Source of the DNA: Lentinus brumalis
Taxonomy: Eukaryota; Basidiomycota; Agaricomycetes; Polyporales; Polyporaceae
Reading direction: 5' to 3'
Assembly: GCA_001792895.1 (NCBI GenBank)
Contig: MARA01000020.1
Location: forward strand, 248,001-312,000
Length of the DNA: 64,000 nucleotides
The notes below the pieces were generated by a model, which made no database searches, had not been told where the DNA came from, and saw only the letters and a program-made list of their open reading frames with translations. Below are positions 23,320 through 35,173 of the stretch, piece by piece (position 1 is the first letter of the stretch; each line of letters opens with the position of its first letter). Position numbers and translations under genes: made by a program.

Positions 23320-26300
23320 ATGCCCGCGCGCACCGCCGCCCCCTTCGACCTCGAGTCGCTGAACACCGCACTCCCTAAGATCTTCGACCAGGTCCAGAAT
23401 ACGACCGCCAACCACCAGAAGAACTTCATCGCCCTCTACAAGCTCCAGTCCGATGCCGCCAACATCAAGGAGCCCGTCCAGCGCGGCAAGAGCGACAAGC
23501 TGACGGGCGAGAAGGCCTTTGAGACTGCATTTGAGGACATGCTGCTTCGCGTGCTGCCTCTCAAGAAGGGCACGCCGGTAGCGGACAGGAGCGTCAAGTT
23601 CATGACGGGGTACGCGAAGTTCATCACGGAGAAGGGTATGTCTATCTTTATCGCGTCTTGTAACTTGCGTCAACGTTGCTGTAGCCTTGGAGGAACGTCA
23701 GAAGAACGGGCTGGATGAGGACGACGACACGACCTCCGAACGCTTTCTTTCCCAACTCCTCAGCTTTCTTCTCGACGGTTGCAACGCCAAAGACAAGATC
23801 GTCCGTTTTCGCGTCTGCCAGTGCATAGCGGACACCATCGTCCACTTCGGATCTATTGAGTGTGTATGTCTCACATCTTGGAGCGCGCCGGCTGACACTC
23901 TGCAGCGAGGATCTCTATGCAAGGTTACGCGCCACTCTCCTCGACCGCCTCCGCGACAAGGAAGGCCCGATCCGCGCGCAGGCCGCTGTGGCGCTATCCA
24001 AGCTATCCTTCACGGAAGACCTCGATGAACTCGACGAAGACGACACTCATATACTTGATATCGTGCTCGACGCTCTGGCGTATGACACATCTCCGTGAGT
24101 GTTCCTCTCATATGTCTATATTCCCCCCTCCTGGGCCATGCGAATCTCGAGCCCCTTCATGCATGTCTACAATGCTGGGCGCCCGCTTTGAGCCATCATT
24201 TTATGCCGCCTGAGCACCACGAAATCGCGCTGTGTCTTGGTAGTCATGTATGCGTATATCTTGCAGCCAGAGCGTGGGGTTAGATGTGGGTTCTGCCCTC
24301 GTTACAAGTCGTGCTCTCGCGGGCGGGTCCCATATGCGCCTACGATGGTATCGAACCCGTCATGCCGCCGGCTAAATTGGGCAGTGACGGAGAGCAAGCT
24401 CGTTACGCACGATAGGTCTTCCCGTTCGGTACTATTGTAGGTGTTGCGAACTCAATCCACTGACATACATCCTTACTCTCACAGCGACGTCCGACGCGCC
24501 ATTCTGCAGAACCTCCCTCTCAGCCCTGCGACTCTCCCGCCCATCCTCGAACGCTCACGCGATGTCGACGGCGGCATTCGGAGGATGGTGTACAGCAACG
24601 TGCTCGAGAAGTTCTGTCTTCCTCCGGACGAGGCCTCGACGGGCACGATCGGCTTCACGCATCCCAAGGCGTTGTCGATCGCGCAGCGAGAGATGATCGT
24701 ACGCAACGGCCTGGGCGACCGCGAGGGCCCGGTCAGGACGGCGGCGGCGCAGCTGCTCGGACACTGGGTCGACGTCGTCCGCAACGATGGATCAAAGAAG
24801 GAAGACAGGGACGCCAAGGGCAACGTCAAGAAGGAAGTCAGCGAGGAGACGATCGAAGACCTGGTTGCGTTCCTCCGGCTGTTCGACCTCACGGAGGGGA
24901 AGGTCGCGGAGGACGCACTTAGTAGCGTCTTCGATACCCGGATCGACATTTTCGAGCACCTTGAGTTCCCGGAGGAGTACTGGGGGGAACTCACGCCCGA
25001 GCGCGCGTTCCTTGGCCGCGTCTTTATCGACAAGTGTGTGGCGAAAAACCGCAACACGGATCCCTACCTTCCTGTGACGACGGCGATGGCGTTCCGGATC
25101 CAGGATGCGTACAACGCGCTCGTTCATCATATCCACGACGACGAGTCGCTGCTCCAGGATCCCGACGCAGACGAGGACGAGGAGGCCCGCGCGGCGCGTG
25201 AAGAGGCGCGGCTGGACCTCGAGCTCCGGATCGGCGAGCTGCTCAAGCTCGCCGTGAACCTCGATCGTGGCGATGAGATCGGGCGTCGCAAATTGTTCCA
25301 GCTCGTTCGCGGGATGCTCGCGCAGGACGTCCTCCCGGAGCATCTCTTGCCAAATGCGCTCGATGTTCTGCGGGTCCTCACTACGGACGAGAAGGACTTG
25401 ATCCGTGTCGTCGTCGAGATTGTGCACGAGCTTCGCGACCCTGGCGATGAGGAGAGCGAGGAGAAGGGTGACGCCACTGTAGACCCAGACGAGAGCATGA
25501 CTGAGTTTGGAAGCCCGAGGAAGCAGAACCCACGCATCCCGCAGCCCCCAAAGCCTGTGACCGAGATGACACCGGAGGAGAAAGCACGGGCGGACGCGGT
25601 AGACCTGAGGTGTCTCGCACTTTGTATCGGCATGCTTGAACGCGTCAACAGCGTGAGTTTAGAACGGACTCTGGGCATGTATGGATGACTGATCGTTGGC
25701 AATGACAGTCTTTCGAGGATAACATAACTCTGGAGGGCGTACTCCAGGAGCTGATCGTCCCTGCGGTCAAGCGGCGGGAGATGGCTCTCCGGGAAAAGGG
25801 CTTGATCAGCCTGGGACTCTGCTGTCTCATCGCGCGGGTGCGTTCGTTCCGTCTTCGCAATGACACCGGACTAACGGCTCCTTAGCGCATGGCTCTGAGC
25901 TCGTTCCAACTATTCCTCAGCCAAGTCTCCACCGCCCCCGAGGTGCTCAAGGTCCGCGTCCTGCAGATCATCTTCGACATCCTGATGGTGCACGAGGGCG
26001 TGTTCTTGGGGCCGGACAACCCCAACGGCGAGAAAATCATCGAGTTCCTTCTTCAGCTGCTCGATAGCGACGAGAGCGAGCGCGTGCAGGCGCTGCTGTG
26101 CGTCGGGATCGCGAAGCTCATGCTCGCGGGTATGGTCGCGGACGAGCGTGTGCTGACGACGCTCGTGCTGGCGTATGTCTCGCCTGACACTGCAAATAAC
26201 CAGGAGCTGCGCCAGTGCTTGTCGTACTTCCTTCCGGTGTACTCTTACTCGTCGGCTGCGAACCAGGACAGGATGCGCAGGGTAAGTTGTTGTCTGATCG

Positions 26301-27811
26301 ACTGGTTTGTCCACGAAGAGCTGACAGTCCTGTGTAGATATTCATTACGGTATACGACCAGTTGACGAAGGCGTACGCGGAGTGGGACGGGGAGGACGAC
26401 ATGGTGGCTCCCGCGCATATCGCGAACATGTTTGTCAACTGGACCGACCCCCTCCACGCGTCGTATGTCCCTTTATTATTTTCACTTGTCCGCTCGTCCT
26501 TACCGAAACGTTGGATAGACAAGCTGTGAAGCATCTTCGTAAAAACCCGGAGAAGGATCCTATGCACATCAACCTTGCCCATGACATCCTCAAGGCGCTT
26601 TTCAGTGCGGACTACGATAGTAAGATCGCTTGCTTATGATGGCCTTCAACGTTCTCACTACATATGATTCCTACAGAGGAGGAGCGGAAAGTGCTCATCC
26701 AGATGCTTGGCAAGCTGACCCTTCCTGAAGAGGTGGACGACGACAAAGTGCGCGTCCTCAAGCTGCTCGTCACCAACCTTCGCACAGTAAGCGCGTTGAC
26801 TTCTTGCTGGCACATGATGCGTTGTTGACCTGTACGTATGCAGCGCCGCCCACCGCGGGACACGACAGCGAAGAACGCGCTGGTGAAGTTCGACGCTACT
26901 ATCACGAAGAAGTACGAGAAGCAGTTGGAGAACTTCAGCGATGAGGAGCTGCGGAAGCTAGAAGAGCTCAAGGAGCTGTTCGAGTTCCTTGACGACATCA
27001 TCCCCCTCGAGGACGACGAGGACGAGGCCCCGAAGAAGGGCAGGAAGCGGTTAGTCTTTGACCCTTCAACTTGCGATCCTTTCTGATTATACGGTCGTAT
27101 CAGGCGTTCCATGAGCGTGGCCACGGAAACGACCACCACGAGCGCCGCGACCTCTCTCGACCACAGTCCGCCGCCATCGCCTAGGGGCAAAGGCAAAGCG
27201 AAGTGTGTTTTCGTCGCCGATCAGAAGGTCTCGTCGTTACTAACAACTCGCCATAGGCGTCGACGACTCTCGCAATCGGACGACGAGTCCGACGACGACG
27301 ACAACCGTACTGAGGCGTCGAGGGCATCACCGGCACCCACGCGTGCGATGCCCAGGCGAAATGCGTGAGTGTCGCTCGGTCATTTGCGTGGGGTCACATC
27401 GACCCGCGAGATTAACGTTATTTTCCGCAGCGCGGAGAAGGCGAAGAAGGCGACGACGAGGGTCTTCGAGCCCATTGTGATCAGCTCGGATGACGAAGAT
27501 GACGACGAGGATGATGACGACGAAAATAACGAAGCGACCCCGGTCGCGAAGCCACGGGCCAGACGGTACGTTCCATCCCCTTACTGCGTTGCCGTAACGA
27601 GCGCAATGTGCACTTCCGTTGAATGGTCTCGCTTACCTCGCTTTGTCCTCGCAGACCGCCGCCGCCGAAGTCGTCCAGGCTGAAGCAGGAAGCGCAGATT
27701 GACGAGGACATTGACGACATGCTGGACGACGATGCTGGGAACGTCACCAAGGACAGCATCATGGACTCGTCGGAGGACGAGGAGGAAGATGAAGTCGACG
27801 GAATTCTCTGA
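23320..27811 (+). CDS. YCG1: Condensin complex subunit 3 (CAP-G / Ycg1 / Cnd3), intact
   Basis: Fourteen exons join in phase: 23320-23635, 23685-23859, 23906-24094, 24485-25652, 25709-25837, 25886-26281, 26338-26462, 26519-26619, 26677-26786, 26844-27049, 27104-27202, 27257-27364, 27431-27565 and 27655-27811. They give 1137 aa. The protein is a HEAT-repeat subunit of condensin, which binds the kleisin and DNA to compact mitotic chromosomes in the nucleus. Supporting segments are the N-terminal HEAT region (FDLESLNTALPKIFDQVQ, RLRDKEGPIRAQAAVALSKL) and the middle region typical of the Cnd3 C-terminal domain (KRREMALREKGLISLGLCCL, EVLKVRVLQIIFDILM). The tail is acidic and basic (DDEDDDEDDDDENN...). 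Length is close to the ~1000 aa norm plus a tail. Intron 3 (24095-24484) is 390 bp; the others are about 46-90 bp. The two broken copies upstream derive from this gene. Confidence 0.95.
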
Positions 27812-27989
27812 GTTTGAGTCTCGGCTGCGGTCGTTCACGGTTCGCGCAACAGTGCAAGGTTACCCTGATCTATCGTTTATCTTATCCGCATGCTATTATG
27901 TTGTACTGTAGATGATTCCCAGGTCCCCAAGTCGATTTGTACCCAAATTTCAGATTCCACTGCTACAGTAGGCTCGGTGCCACGCCGGT

Positions 27990-28538
27990 TTAGACAACGT
28001 TCACGACAATGCCGTTCGTCTGGAGGTTCGCCTGCGCGATGGCCTATGGGAGCAAAGACGTACAGGTGAGTACCGCAACATCTCGACAGGCTGGATGACT
28101 GGGCCACTCACCCCGATCATCTGCAGGTGCGTGAGGCTGAGGATGCTGGCGCCTGTCGGGGCGGACTGCGGCACCTGCACCGTGAAGGTCTGGTGATGGT
28201 TCGCCGGCGCACTCGGGTCGGACTGCGGGTGGAACTCGCCCTTGAAGAGGATTGTGCCCACGCCCGGGTCGCCCGGGGCTCCGCAGGGCCCTGTCAGGCA
28301 GGGGCTTAGTCCCAGGACGACGGCGACTTGGACTTGGCTAGTGGCGGAGTTCTACGGTCACGGTCAGTATCGCTGCACCTGTGGAGTACAGTCTAAGTAT
28401 GGTGCGTACAGCTTGGTGGACGTCCACTACGAGGGTGCTGCCCGCGGTGATGTCGCTGCCATTGACGGGCGAAACGATAACTGCTTGCTGAGCGAGAGCG
28501 GAGAGCGCGAGGGATGCGAGAACGAAGAAGGTCTTCAT
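27990..28538 (-). CDS. Small secreted protein, about 140 aa
   Basis: Three exons (28538-28410, 28351-28112, 28043-27990) join in phase. The first ~18 residues are a signal peptide (MKTFFVLASLALSALAQ). The mature part starts AVIVSPVNGSDITAGSTLVV, then has QVQVAVVLGLSPC, a short Cys/Pro/Gly loop, GTILFKGEFHPQ, HHQTFTVQVPQSAP, and ends in NGIVVNVV. This beta-rich layout is that of a widespread family of small fungal secreted proteins with an immunoglobulin-like feel. Some related families are apoplastic effectors, but I cannot place this one. It converges on the condensin gene (179 bp between stops). A TATA box lies 74 bp before the ATG. Function unknown. Confidence 0.82.
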
Positions 28539-28611
28539 GAGTGCTGCTTGTTGAAGATCTGTGAACGTCTTCGATGTTTTGGTTGCGCCCTGCCTCTCCC
28601 AGTTGTGCGCC

Positions 28612-28618
28612 TTATAAC
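28612..28618 (-). promoter_or_regulatory. TATA box of the small secreted protein gene
   Basis: The minus strand reads GGTTATAAGG about 75 bp upstream of the ATG at 28538. This is the usual spacing for a highly expressed fungal gene with a short leader. Confidence 0.6.
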
Positions 28619-28828
28619 CTCCGATCCATCCTGCGTCGGGCTCTGCACACCGTGTCTCGGTCATATTGTCCGCTCCCGATGTCGGGTGGAAAACACTACG
28701 ACGCTCACACGTCGGGCGGCGCTAACGCGAATCTTCCGACTTCAACGCTTCGGCCACATCACCCAATGGATGAAACACGGCGGCGTATACTCTGTGCGAG
28801 TCCGAGGTCGTCGTGCACCCTGTCACTA

Positions 28829-29175
28829 GCCCCACTCATCGCTACCGGACATATTTTTTGAGGCTGTGCGTGGTGGCTCGAGGCGAGCTGATGTGCTGCT
28901 GCCGAGCAGCAACTCAAGCTCGTCCCTCCCTCCTGTGCCAGGTATACGTCGTATAACATCCTTGTGTTCTTCAAGTTGCAGAACCCATGCCGAACAGTGA
29001 GGTCAAGATGCCTACAGAATGACACTCCTGTGGACGTACGGCCAAGCAGCGTCGATATACTTACGACGTATTCCTGGAGGGGAGGGACGAGCTTTCGCTG
29101 CTCGGCAACAGATCAGTTCGCCTCGAGCCCGCGGGCACAGCCCCACAAAATATGTCCGTTGAAAATGAGTGGGGC
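28829..29175. mobile_element. 347 bp MITE with about 100 bp inverted repeats
   Basis: The left arm starts GCCCCACTCAT at 28829. The right arm ends ATGAGTGGGGC at 29175. The arms match each other as imperfect inverted repeats for roughly 100 bp, sharing CGGACATATTTT, GGCTCGAGGCGA and GCTCGTCCCTCC in order. A TA dinucleotide flanks both ends (28827-28828, 29176-29177), as expected for a Tc1/mariner-type target. The centre is about 140 bp without coding potential. It lies upstream of the small secreted protein gene and beyond the allantoinase 3' flank. Confidence 0.85.
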
Positions 29176-29177
29176 TA

Positions 29178-29881
29178 TGTACTGTGAGCGCGAGTGTCTG
29201 CTTCCGAGGTCAGCGGAGGTATGTGGCAGGCCGCAGCGGCATTGTCGACGCCGATCGCAGGATGTACCAGGATGTACCCTGGATGTATCTTACGCTGTTG
29301 TAGTTTACCGATGCAAACGACTGGTCCACTGGGCAATTACCCCACATCTTCCGGGCTCTCCTCAGGCCATCGCAAGAACCGTTCGTTTTCCGGTCGGGGA
29401 GCCTCAGCTGTACTGCCGGCTAGGCACTGGGGGCGGAGGCGTTCATGCGCGTTCGGATCGCGTGGTGCGCGATAGGCGATGTCAAACTCGTACTGATCGC
29501 TTGCTACATACCTTCTTATGTACTTACTGTACTTACTTAGCGGTCGCGTTTCGACGGTCTGTGCTTGATCACTGTAGAGCCTCGATAGCAGTTTAGCACG
29601 CCATCGACTCGAGCTGGGACAGGCTGGGACCCCACTGAGAGTTGAAGCTGACGTTGACTTTACCGCTGCGAGGGCGACACATAATTCATAATTGCCTGCA
29701 GGGTCGGACGTCGCCGCCACCGTCCAACTTGAGCTGGGCAGGCGATCCAAGGGAGTCCCAGGCATTGGGAGCCATCAGCGTTCATTTCTTCTCGTCCAAT
29801 CTGATTGGCAGGACATTGTCATTGGTAGCGCTTTCGCTGCAGGCACTGGTAGTCTGGACGAACCGAAAGTGCTCGTGTGAC
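29178..29881. other. Intergenic, no gene recognised
   Basis: This is the region between the MITE and the allantoinase stop. A short direct repeat (GGATGTACC / GGATGTACCC / GGATGTATC) lies near 29262-29290. A 142 aa minus frame (29337-29765) has no motif and no start context, so I do not call it. Confidence 0.55.
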
Positions 29882-31589
29882 CTACAAAAGCTGCTCTCCT
29901 ATTGGCTTGAGGTCCACGAAGCCGTCCTCGGGTCCTCTGTACGCCAGCCGAGCGCGCACAAACGTCCTGCGCACAACGCCGCTCAATGACAGTCCCTCGT
30001 ATGGGGTTAGCTTGTTCTTGAAATTGAGCGACTCCTTCGTGACCTGAAACGCGATCGCCATGAGCGTCTGCAGATAGACATGATAGATATTGCGTTGGGC
30101 ATATCCGCCTACCGTGGTCTGTGCATCGGGGTCCCAGACGATCAGGTCTGCGTCGTACCCCACTTTGAGCTGGCCCTTCTGATCTGAGAGGCCTGCGTGC
30201 TTCGCGGTCTGCACGGACAGCCAATCCACGATCCTGTCAATGCCGACGCCGCGCTTGCGCCCCTCCGTCCACAGAAGGCTCAATCCCAGACCGAGGGTGC
30301 TGATACCGCCCCACGCGCCCATGATGTCACCCTCTTCCATTTTCTTGAGCGAGGCGACGCACGGGCTGTGGTCGCTGACGACACAGTCGATGGTGCCGTC
30401 GAGGAGCGCCTCCCACAACGCCTCCCTGTTCGCCTCCTCGCGGACCGGGGACAGCACTTGAATTCGGGGCGGCCGTGCGGGATGTGTTGCGCTGAGAGAG
30501 TGAGGTAGTGGAAGCACGTTTCGACCGTCAGAGGTAGGCCCGACTGCTTCGCCGCCCTGATCAGCGGGAGTGCGGCGGCGGCGGAGAGGTGGACGATGTG
30601 CAGCCGGAGGCTGGGGAACTCCCGGTGAAGGGCCGCGATGAGTGCAATAGCGTCCACCTCGAGTTGCTGCGGCCTTGAAGCGAGGAATGTCGAATATAGC
30701 GTGGGGTCCGCGGCGTCGGCCGACGCCGTAGTCTCTGGTGACTTGTCTAGTTCAGCATGAAAGCAAAGCACCGTGGGGCTGTCCTGCCAGTAATAATCTT
30801 ATCTCAATATCAGGATACTCCTTGCAAAAAGGGACATCACGCCCACCTTCAATTCATGCATTGCTTGGCGAAGGTCCATCTCGTTCACACAGGGGAATTC
30901 CTGCGGCAGTGCTGGTCAGGATACAGTGACTACAGCCTTGCGTGCACGAGCGCCACGAAATACTCACGTCGACGCCACTCTCTATGAGGAAGCACTTGAA
31001 CCCCCGCACGCCTGCATTCACCAACGGCTTTAGGTGAGCCTGTGCATTCTGTCAGTTCCGTTCCGTGGCAAACGGGAGTCACACGAATCACCTGGTTCCC
31101 CGGAATGACGCCACCCCAGAAGGCGACGTCTGTCCAGCACTGCCCGCGGGCAGCTTCGAGCTTCGCCTCAAGATTTGTCACGGACGTCGTCGGCGGAATG
31201 GAGTTGAGCGGCATGTCGACGACTGTCGTCACTCCCCCAGACGCCGCCGCACGCGTGCCAGTCCAGAAGCCTTCCCAATCTGTGCGCCCAGGTTCGTTTA
31301 GGTGGACATGTGCACTGGAATCCGGGAAGAAGGGCGATTAGTGACATAGCGAGGTGCGGCGATCCAGACAACGGACGTACTCGACTATTCCAGGAAGGAT
31401 GTGGAGGTCCCCTGCATCTGTCCAGTCGGCGTCGTTCACGTCTGGAAATTCCGCCCGAGAACTGGTTCGGTCAAGTACGTCGATGATCTTGCCCGTGTCG
31501 ACGTCTGCGATCACGGTGGCTGCTCGGGGAGGCTGTCCGTCGCCCAGGACGACGTGGCGGCCTGTGAAGACTGCGTGTCTGGTTGGCAT
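29882..31589 (-). CDS. DAL1: Allantoinase, with an apparent 1-base frameshift
   Basis: Five exons: 31589-31381, 31314-31092, 31039-30968, 30900-30847 and 30783-29882. The enzyme hydrolyses allantoin to allantoate in purine degradation. It belongs to the amidohydrolase superfamily with a binuclear metal site. Splicing of exons 1 and 2 recreates the metal-binding [17 protein letters not shown]. Further marks are [15 protein letters not shown] (the usual carbamylated Lys position), [31 protein letters not shown] and [13 protein letters not shown]. The frame breaks at a C run (GGGG on the plus strand at 30447-30450): [12 protein letters not shown] would need one more C. Everything on both sides is well conserved, so either the gene died very recently or the assembly lost one base. 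Confidence 0.9.
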
Positions 31590-32180
31590 TGTGTTCTGGA
31601 TGGTTAGTTGCGCAATGCTAGTCTTCACTAGAAGGACGACAATGGAGGGGGACAAGTGCTCAGACTGCTATCAAGATACGCTCTTCGGTGGTATTTGCCG
31701 CATTAGGCAGTTGACGTGGTTCGCCAGACCACGTGGATCATATTTGTGCCAAAGGGAATATTCTCATGTCAGTGATGAATGGATGGCGGCGTTATAACCT
31801 CAACGGCGGTTAGAGGGACCCGTCCACATCTGGGAAGGAGACAGCGGTTGGTGGAACACGCATCAATTCCTCCGAGAGGATTTCTACCACCAAGCCCCAA
31901 ATAGGGCAATGACAAGTCCTCGAGCACAGCTTCTAAGTCCGAAATATACCTTGCCGTGCATCAGCCGGTGATCTGCCTGTGCAGTGCTGTGGTCTCTTGC
32001 ACTCCACCAACTCTGCGGTCTCTGCTCGCGCTCGAACGTACGCCAGGCTAGGCATGCTGCAGAACTTCGTACGCCCCAGGACTGCCCGGACATGCTCGAC
32101 GACGCCTGACGAGACGTTGGCGGTGCGAAATTGCTTGGGAAAATGATGCGTACCGCTCGCTTGGGCCCCCGCGCTCCTCA
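31590..32180. promoter_or_regulatory. Divergent intergenic region, allantoinase / Yippee-like
   Basis: The two genes are transcribed away from each other from this ~590 bp region. I see no clear TATA box and no GATA cluster that would point to nitrogen control of allantoinase. Open frames here are short and motif-free. Confidence 0.45.
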
Positions 32181-33193
32181 ATGCATCAAGCGGGCGAATT
32201 CCAGCCCTCCTCCCATGGTTCAGCGACGGCGTCCGCGCCTTCTTCCCCAACCTCCACGGCCTTCACGACCTCTAGCCCCCGCTGCGCCATGTCCAGAGAG
32301 TTGTCTGCACCCCCACAACCCCCGCTAGACATCCCGGCGCCATATACGGGTCCCCCACGCATCCTCGCTTGCTCGGAATGTCATACGAGAATCGCACACA
32401 CGTCCGGCTTGATCTCGACAGTGAGTGTTTCGTTTCGGTCTATGTTACTCCAAACGCGCCTTTGCACCCCTTGCGAACCCCGGACCTCATGTATTGACGT
32501 TTGCGCGTCCGGCATTCCAGGCATTCCGCGGGCACTCAGGGAAAGCTGCTATGTTCACCGAAACGTGAGTACCTACCCTCCGTCTCACCCATCGTCACCG
32601 GTCTCAATAGCTGCAACTGGTACCGCAAATGTCTATCCCGTTGCTATGCCCATGCCTACACCCTCCCATGCACACGGCGCCATCCAATTCACTTCCGCGT
32701 TCCGCAACCCCGGAATCCCGTAACCTCTGCAAACACGATACCATGACGCTCGGACGACAGCCGGAATATCGCTCTCGACCCGCCCTCGATCCTGCTCATG
32801 GACTCGGGCACGTATACGATCCAGGAGTTCATCTGCAAGACGTGCGAGGCGTACCTCGGGTGGCGGTTCGTGCGCGCGCACGACGGCCCGGAGCGCTGGA
32901 AGGAGGGCCACTTCATCCTCGAGCTCGACTTCGTGCAGGAGCAGGGCGACACGCACGAGGACGACCGCGACAACTACGACCGCGACCAGGATGACGACCA
33001 CGACGTGCTGCAGACCCGCGCCGCGCAGGAGATCGCCGAGCTGCTCGTGCCCCCGCTGTCGGCGGACCCGAAGCCGCCGAAGGGCGTGAAGCAGGGCCGG
33101 CGCAGCGTCATGCTCCTGCCGAAGAAGCAGAAGCCACGGAGGTTAGCAGAGGTGGACGACTTTGACGACGGGCCGTTCTGGAAGCCGAGGTGA
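32181..33193 (+). CDS. Yippee-like zinc-binding protein
   Basis: Three exons (32181-32420, 32521-32564, 32761-33193) give about 238 aa. After a ~60 aa Ser/Pro-rich leader comes the Yippee fold: ILACSECHTRIAHTSGLIS with the first CXXC; AFRGHSGKAAMF, the usual glycine-rich turn carried on the 44 bp middle exon; then SGTYTIQEFICKTC with the second CXXC and YLGWRFVRAHDGPERWKEGH. The two CXXC pairs bind one zinc. The last ~100 residues are an acidic/charged tail ending GPFWKPR, which most Yippee proteins lack. Family members (Moh1 in yeast, YPEL in animals) have poorly defined roles in stress and cell division. The start codon is the first in-frame ATG; an upstream start is possible. Confidence 0.88.
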
Positions 33194-35173
33194 GGGCCTG
33201 GCTGCGCAGGCGCGGGGGGAGGATTTGGGGACTCGAGGTGGGGGGACGAGGAGATGCGCAGGCCTTGGGCGGAGCGACTTTGGCGGAGCTTCGAGTCTAG
33301 AGGTGCGCTGTACATGCTCATGCTCGGTGTTGGATACCGATTCGTGCTGGACGCTGCTATCTTACTGCTATCCACTTATTTTGTATATCGCTTAATTGCT
33401 GCATCCGTTGTATTCAATGATGTCTGTAGACTGCTTCGAGTTCTCTGCGCGTACCGCATCGGTCCGTCATTTCGCATACATTCCGCATGAAACACGATCG
33501 TTGGGGTATACGATCTCACCCCGGTGTAGCGATGTCACTTGGACTCGAAGTTTTGACTTGGAGTCGAAGTTTTAAAGTCTTGCTCGTTCGAAGTCCCGGT
33601 CCGGCGATTTGCGTGGTCATTTGACGTGGGGACTTAGCCTCGATCACCCACAAACGCTGAAACGTTGAACGTTGACGGGCTTTCCACTTCGAGCTAGATT
33701 TATGCATGCTCCGGATTTGCGCCTGATCACGACAGTCATCGCAGTCGCTACGGACCAGATTGTCTGCACTGGCATGACTGAGCGCGACGAACGATTGGTC
33801 GATCATACACATGATACTGCACTTGCACCACAGGGCGCGTCCTCAGTTACAGTACTGACCAGCAATTATTGTTGCCAAGCATCCGCGGTGTACATGTAAC
33901 CGCTAGCAAGCTGTGTACACCGACGTCGGCCTCTCGGGACTCCCGTTGACAGCGACAGCAGCAGCGAAGTGAACACCGGACCCGAGTCTACCCGAGCACG
34001 CGCTGCAATGCAGTATGTAGGGCTCATTGACACATACGTGCATACGCGGTCTCGCTGCTCCGCGACGCCGCGATATGTCTGTGGGAGCCTGGTGAGGCGG
34101 CCGCCAAAGGGACGATCAGGGCGTTCCTGTCAGTGGAGTCAGTCCGCTCAGGGCCAGCGGCACGTCTGGAGGCTGGAGGAGGCACGGGCCTCGGGCCACC
34201 GGCCACGGGCTGCGCTACTGGCGACCTGTCGTGCTGTTACTTGGGCGGACGCCACGCGATGCGAATCCCTTGCCCACTCGAGGACCGCGACGATTCCAGT
34301 GTGGGTGCGCACGGGAACCCGGGCGGGAGCGTATGACGCTATGTCGCATACGGTTCAGCACGTATACGTAGTCCTGGGGCAGTGGGGCGATTTGCATCCG
34401 ACGATACGCGCGCTCCGGGTCCTGCGACATGGCCATTGGCACTGGCACGCGTACGGGGGGTTGTGGGTGCGCACGGGAATGATCAGCCTGGTGGGCATGC
34501 GAGCGACGCTATGTCGTACCTGCTGGAAGGCTAAGAGATAGCCGTGGCGTGTTATGTATGTTGCGAACGCCAGCTTCTGCAGCCTGCAGCCTGCCGTGCA
34601 ACTTTGAATTCTCCCGCCGGCCCGCCCAATATGCGGCGGGCATCATGGAGACTTGAAGATTTGTGGAAGTATCGAATTCGTCGACGAGGGAGGCGGCGTG
34701 CAGCCTCGTGGAGCGAGTGGCCCGCCAAACTCGCGCGGGGAACGTTGTGCACCGAGAGCCTGGCAGTCGGGTCGGGACTCGAGCTGGACAATGAGACAAC
34801 GGGCGCAAGGTCAAATAGAACAGATTTCCAGGGTCCCTTGGAGAGCTAGCATGACGCGCATCCGGGCATCTGTGTAAGACTAGGTCGAGGGTTGCAGCTT
34901 TGTTAACCCCATTGCGTATCGAGCACGAGATAGCGACTAGTGCTAGGCGGAGACAAGGCAAGATCTAGACATCGCCCAAAGGCCGGTGCTGCGACATCAG
35001 CGTGCTAGCGGAAAGCAACCAGGGTGTTGTTAGAAGTCTGTTATGGTTGGGACTAACGTCATAAGCGGAGAGGAAGTTAGTGTTACGTAAGCGTCCCCGA
35101 CGCGTTGTGACGCGTCTCGTCACCGTCTGAACCTCTGCCACCCGCGGGCTCCCCGATGCTGGCGACGCAGACA
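33194..35173. other. Intergenic, 2 kb, no gene recognised
   Basis: Near 33540-33575 a ~18 bp direct repeat (TTGGACTCGAAGTTTT / TTGGAGTCGAAGTTTT) occurs. The phrase GTGGGTGCGCACGGGAA appears at about 34303 and 34467, about 163 bp apart, which suggests a degenerate duplication. Open frames up to 190 aa on the plus strand (33969-34541) are rich in Arg and Cys, without domain motifs. I do not call them. Confidence 0.5.

Noticed and set aside
22461..23378. 305 aa plus-strand open frame before the intact condensin gene
   Set aside because: It crosses the repeat boundary, promoter and exon 1 in the wrong frame, and is Arg/Glu/Ala-rich without a domain.
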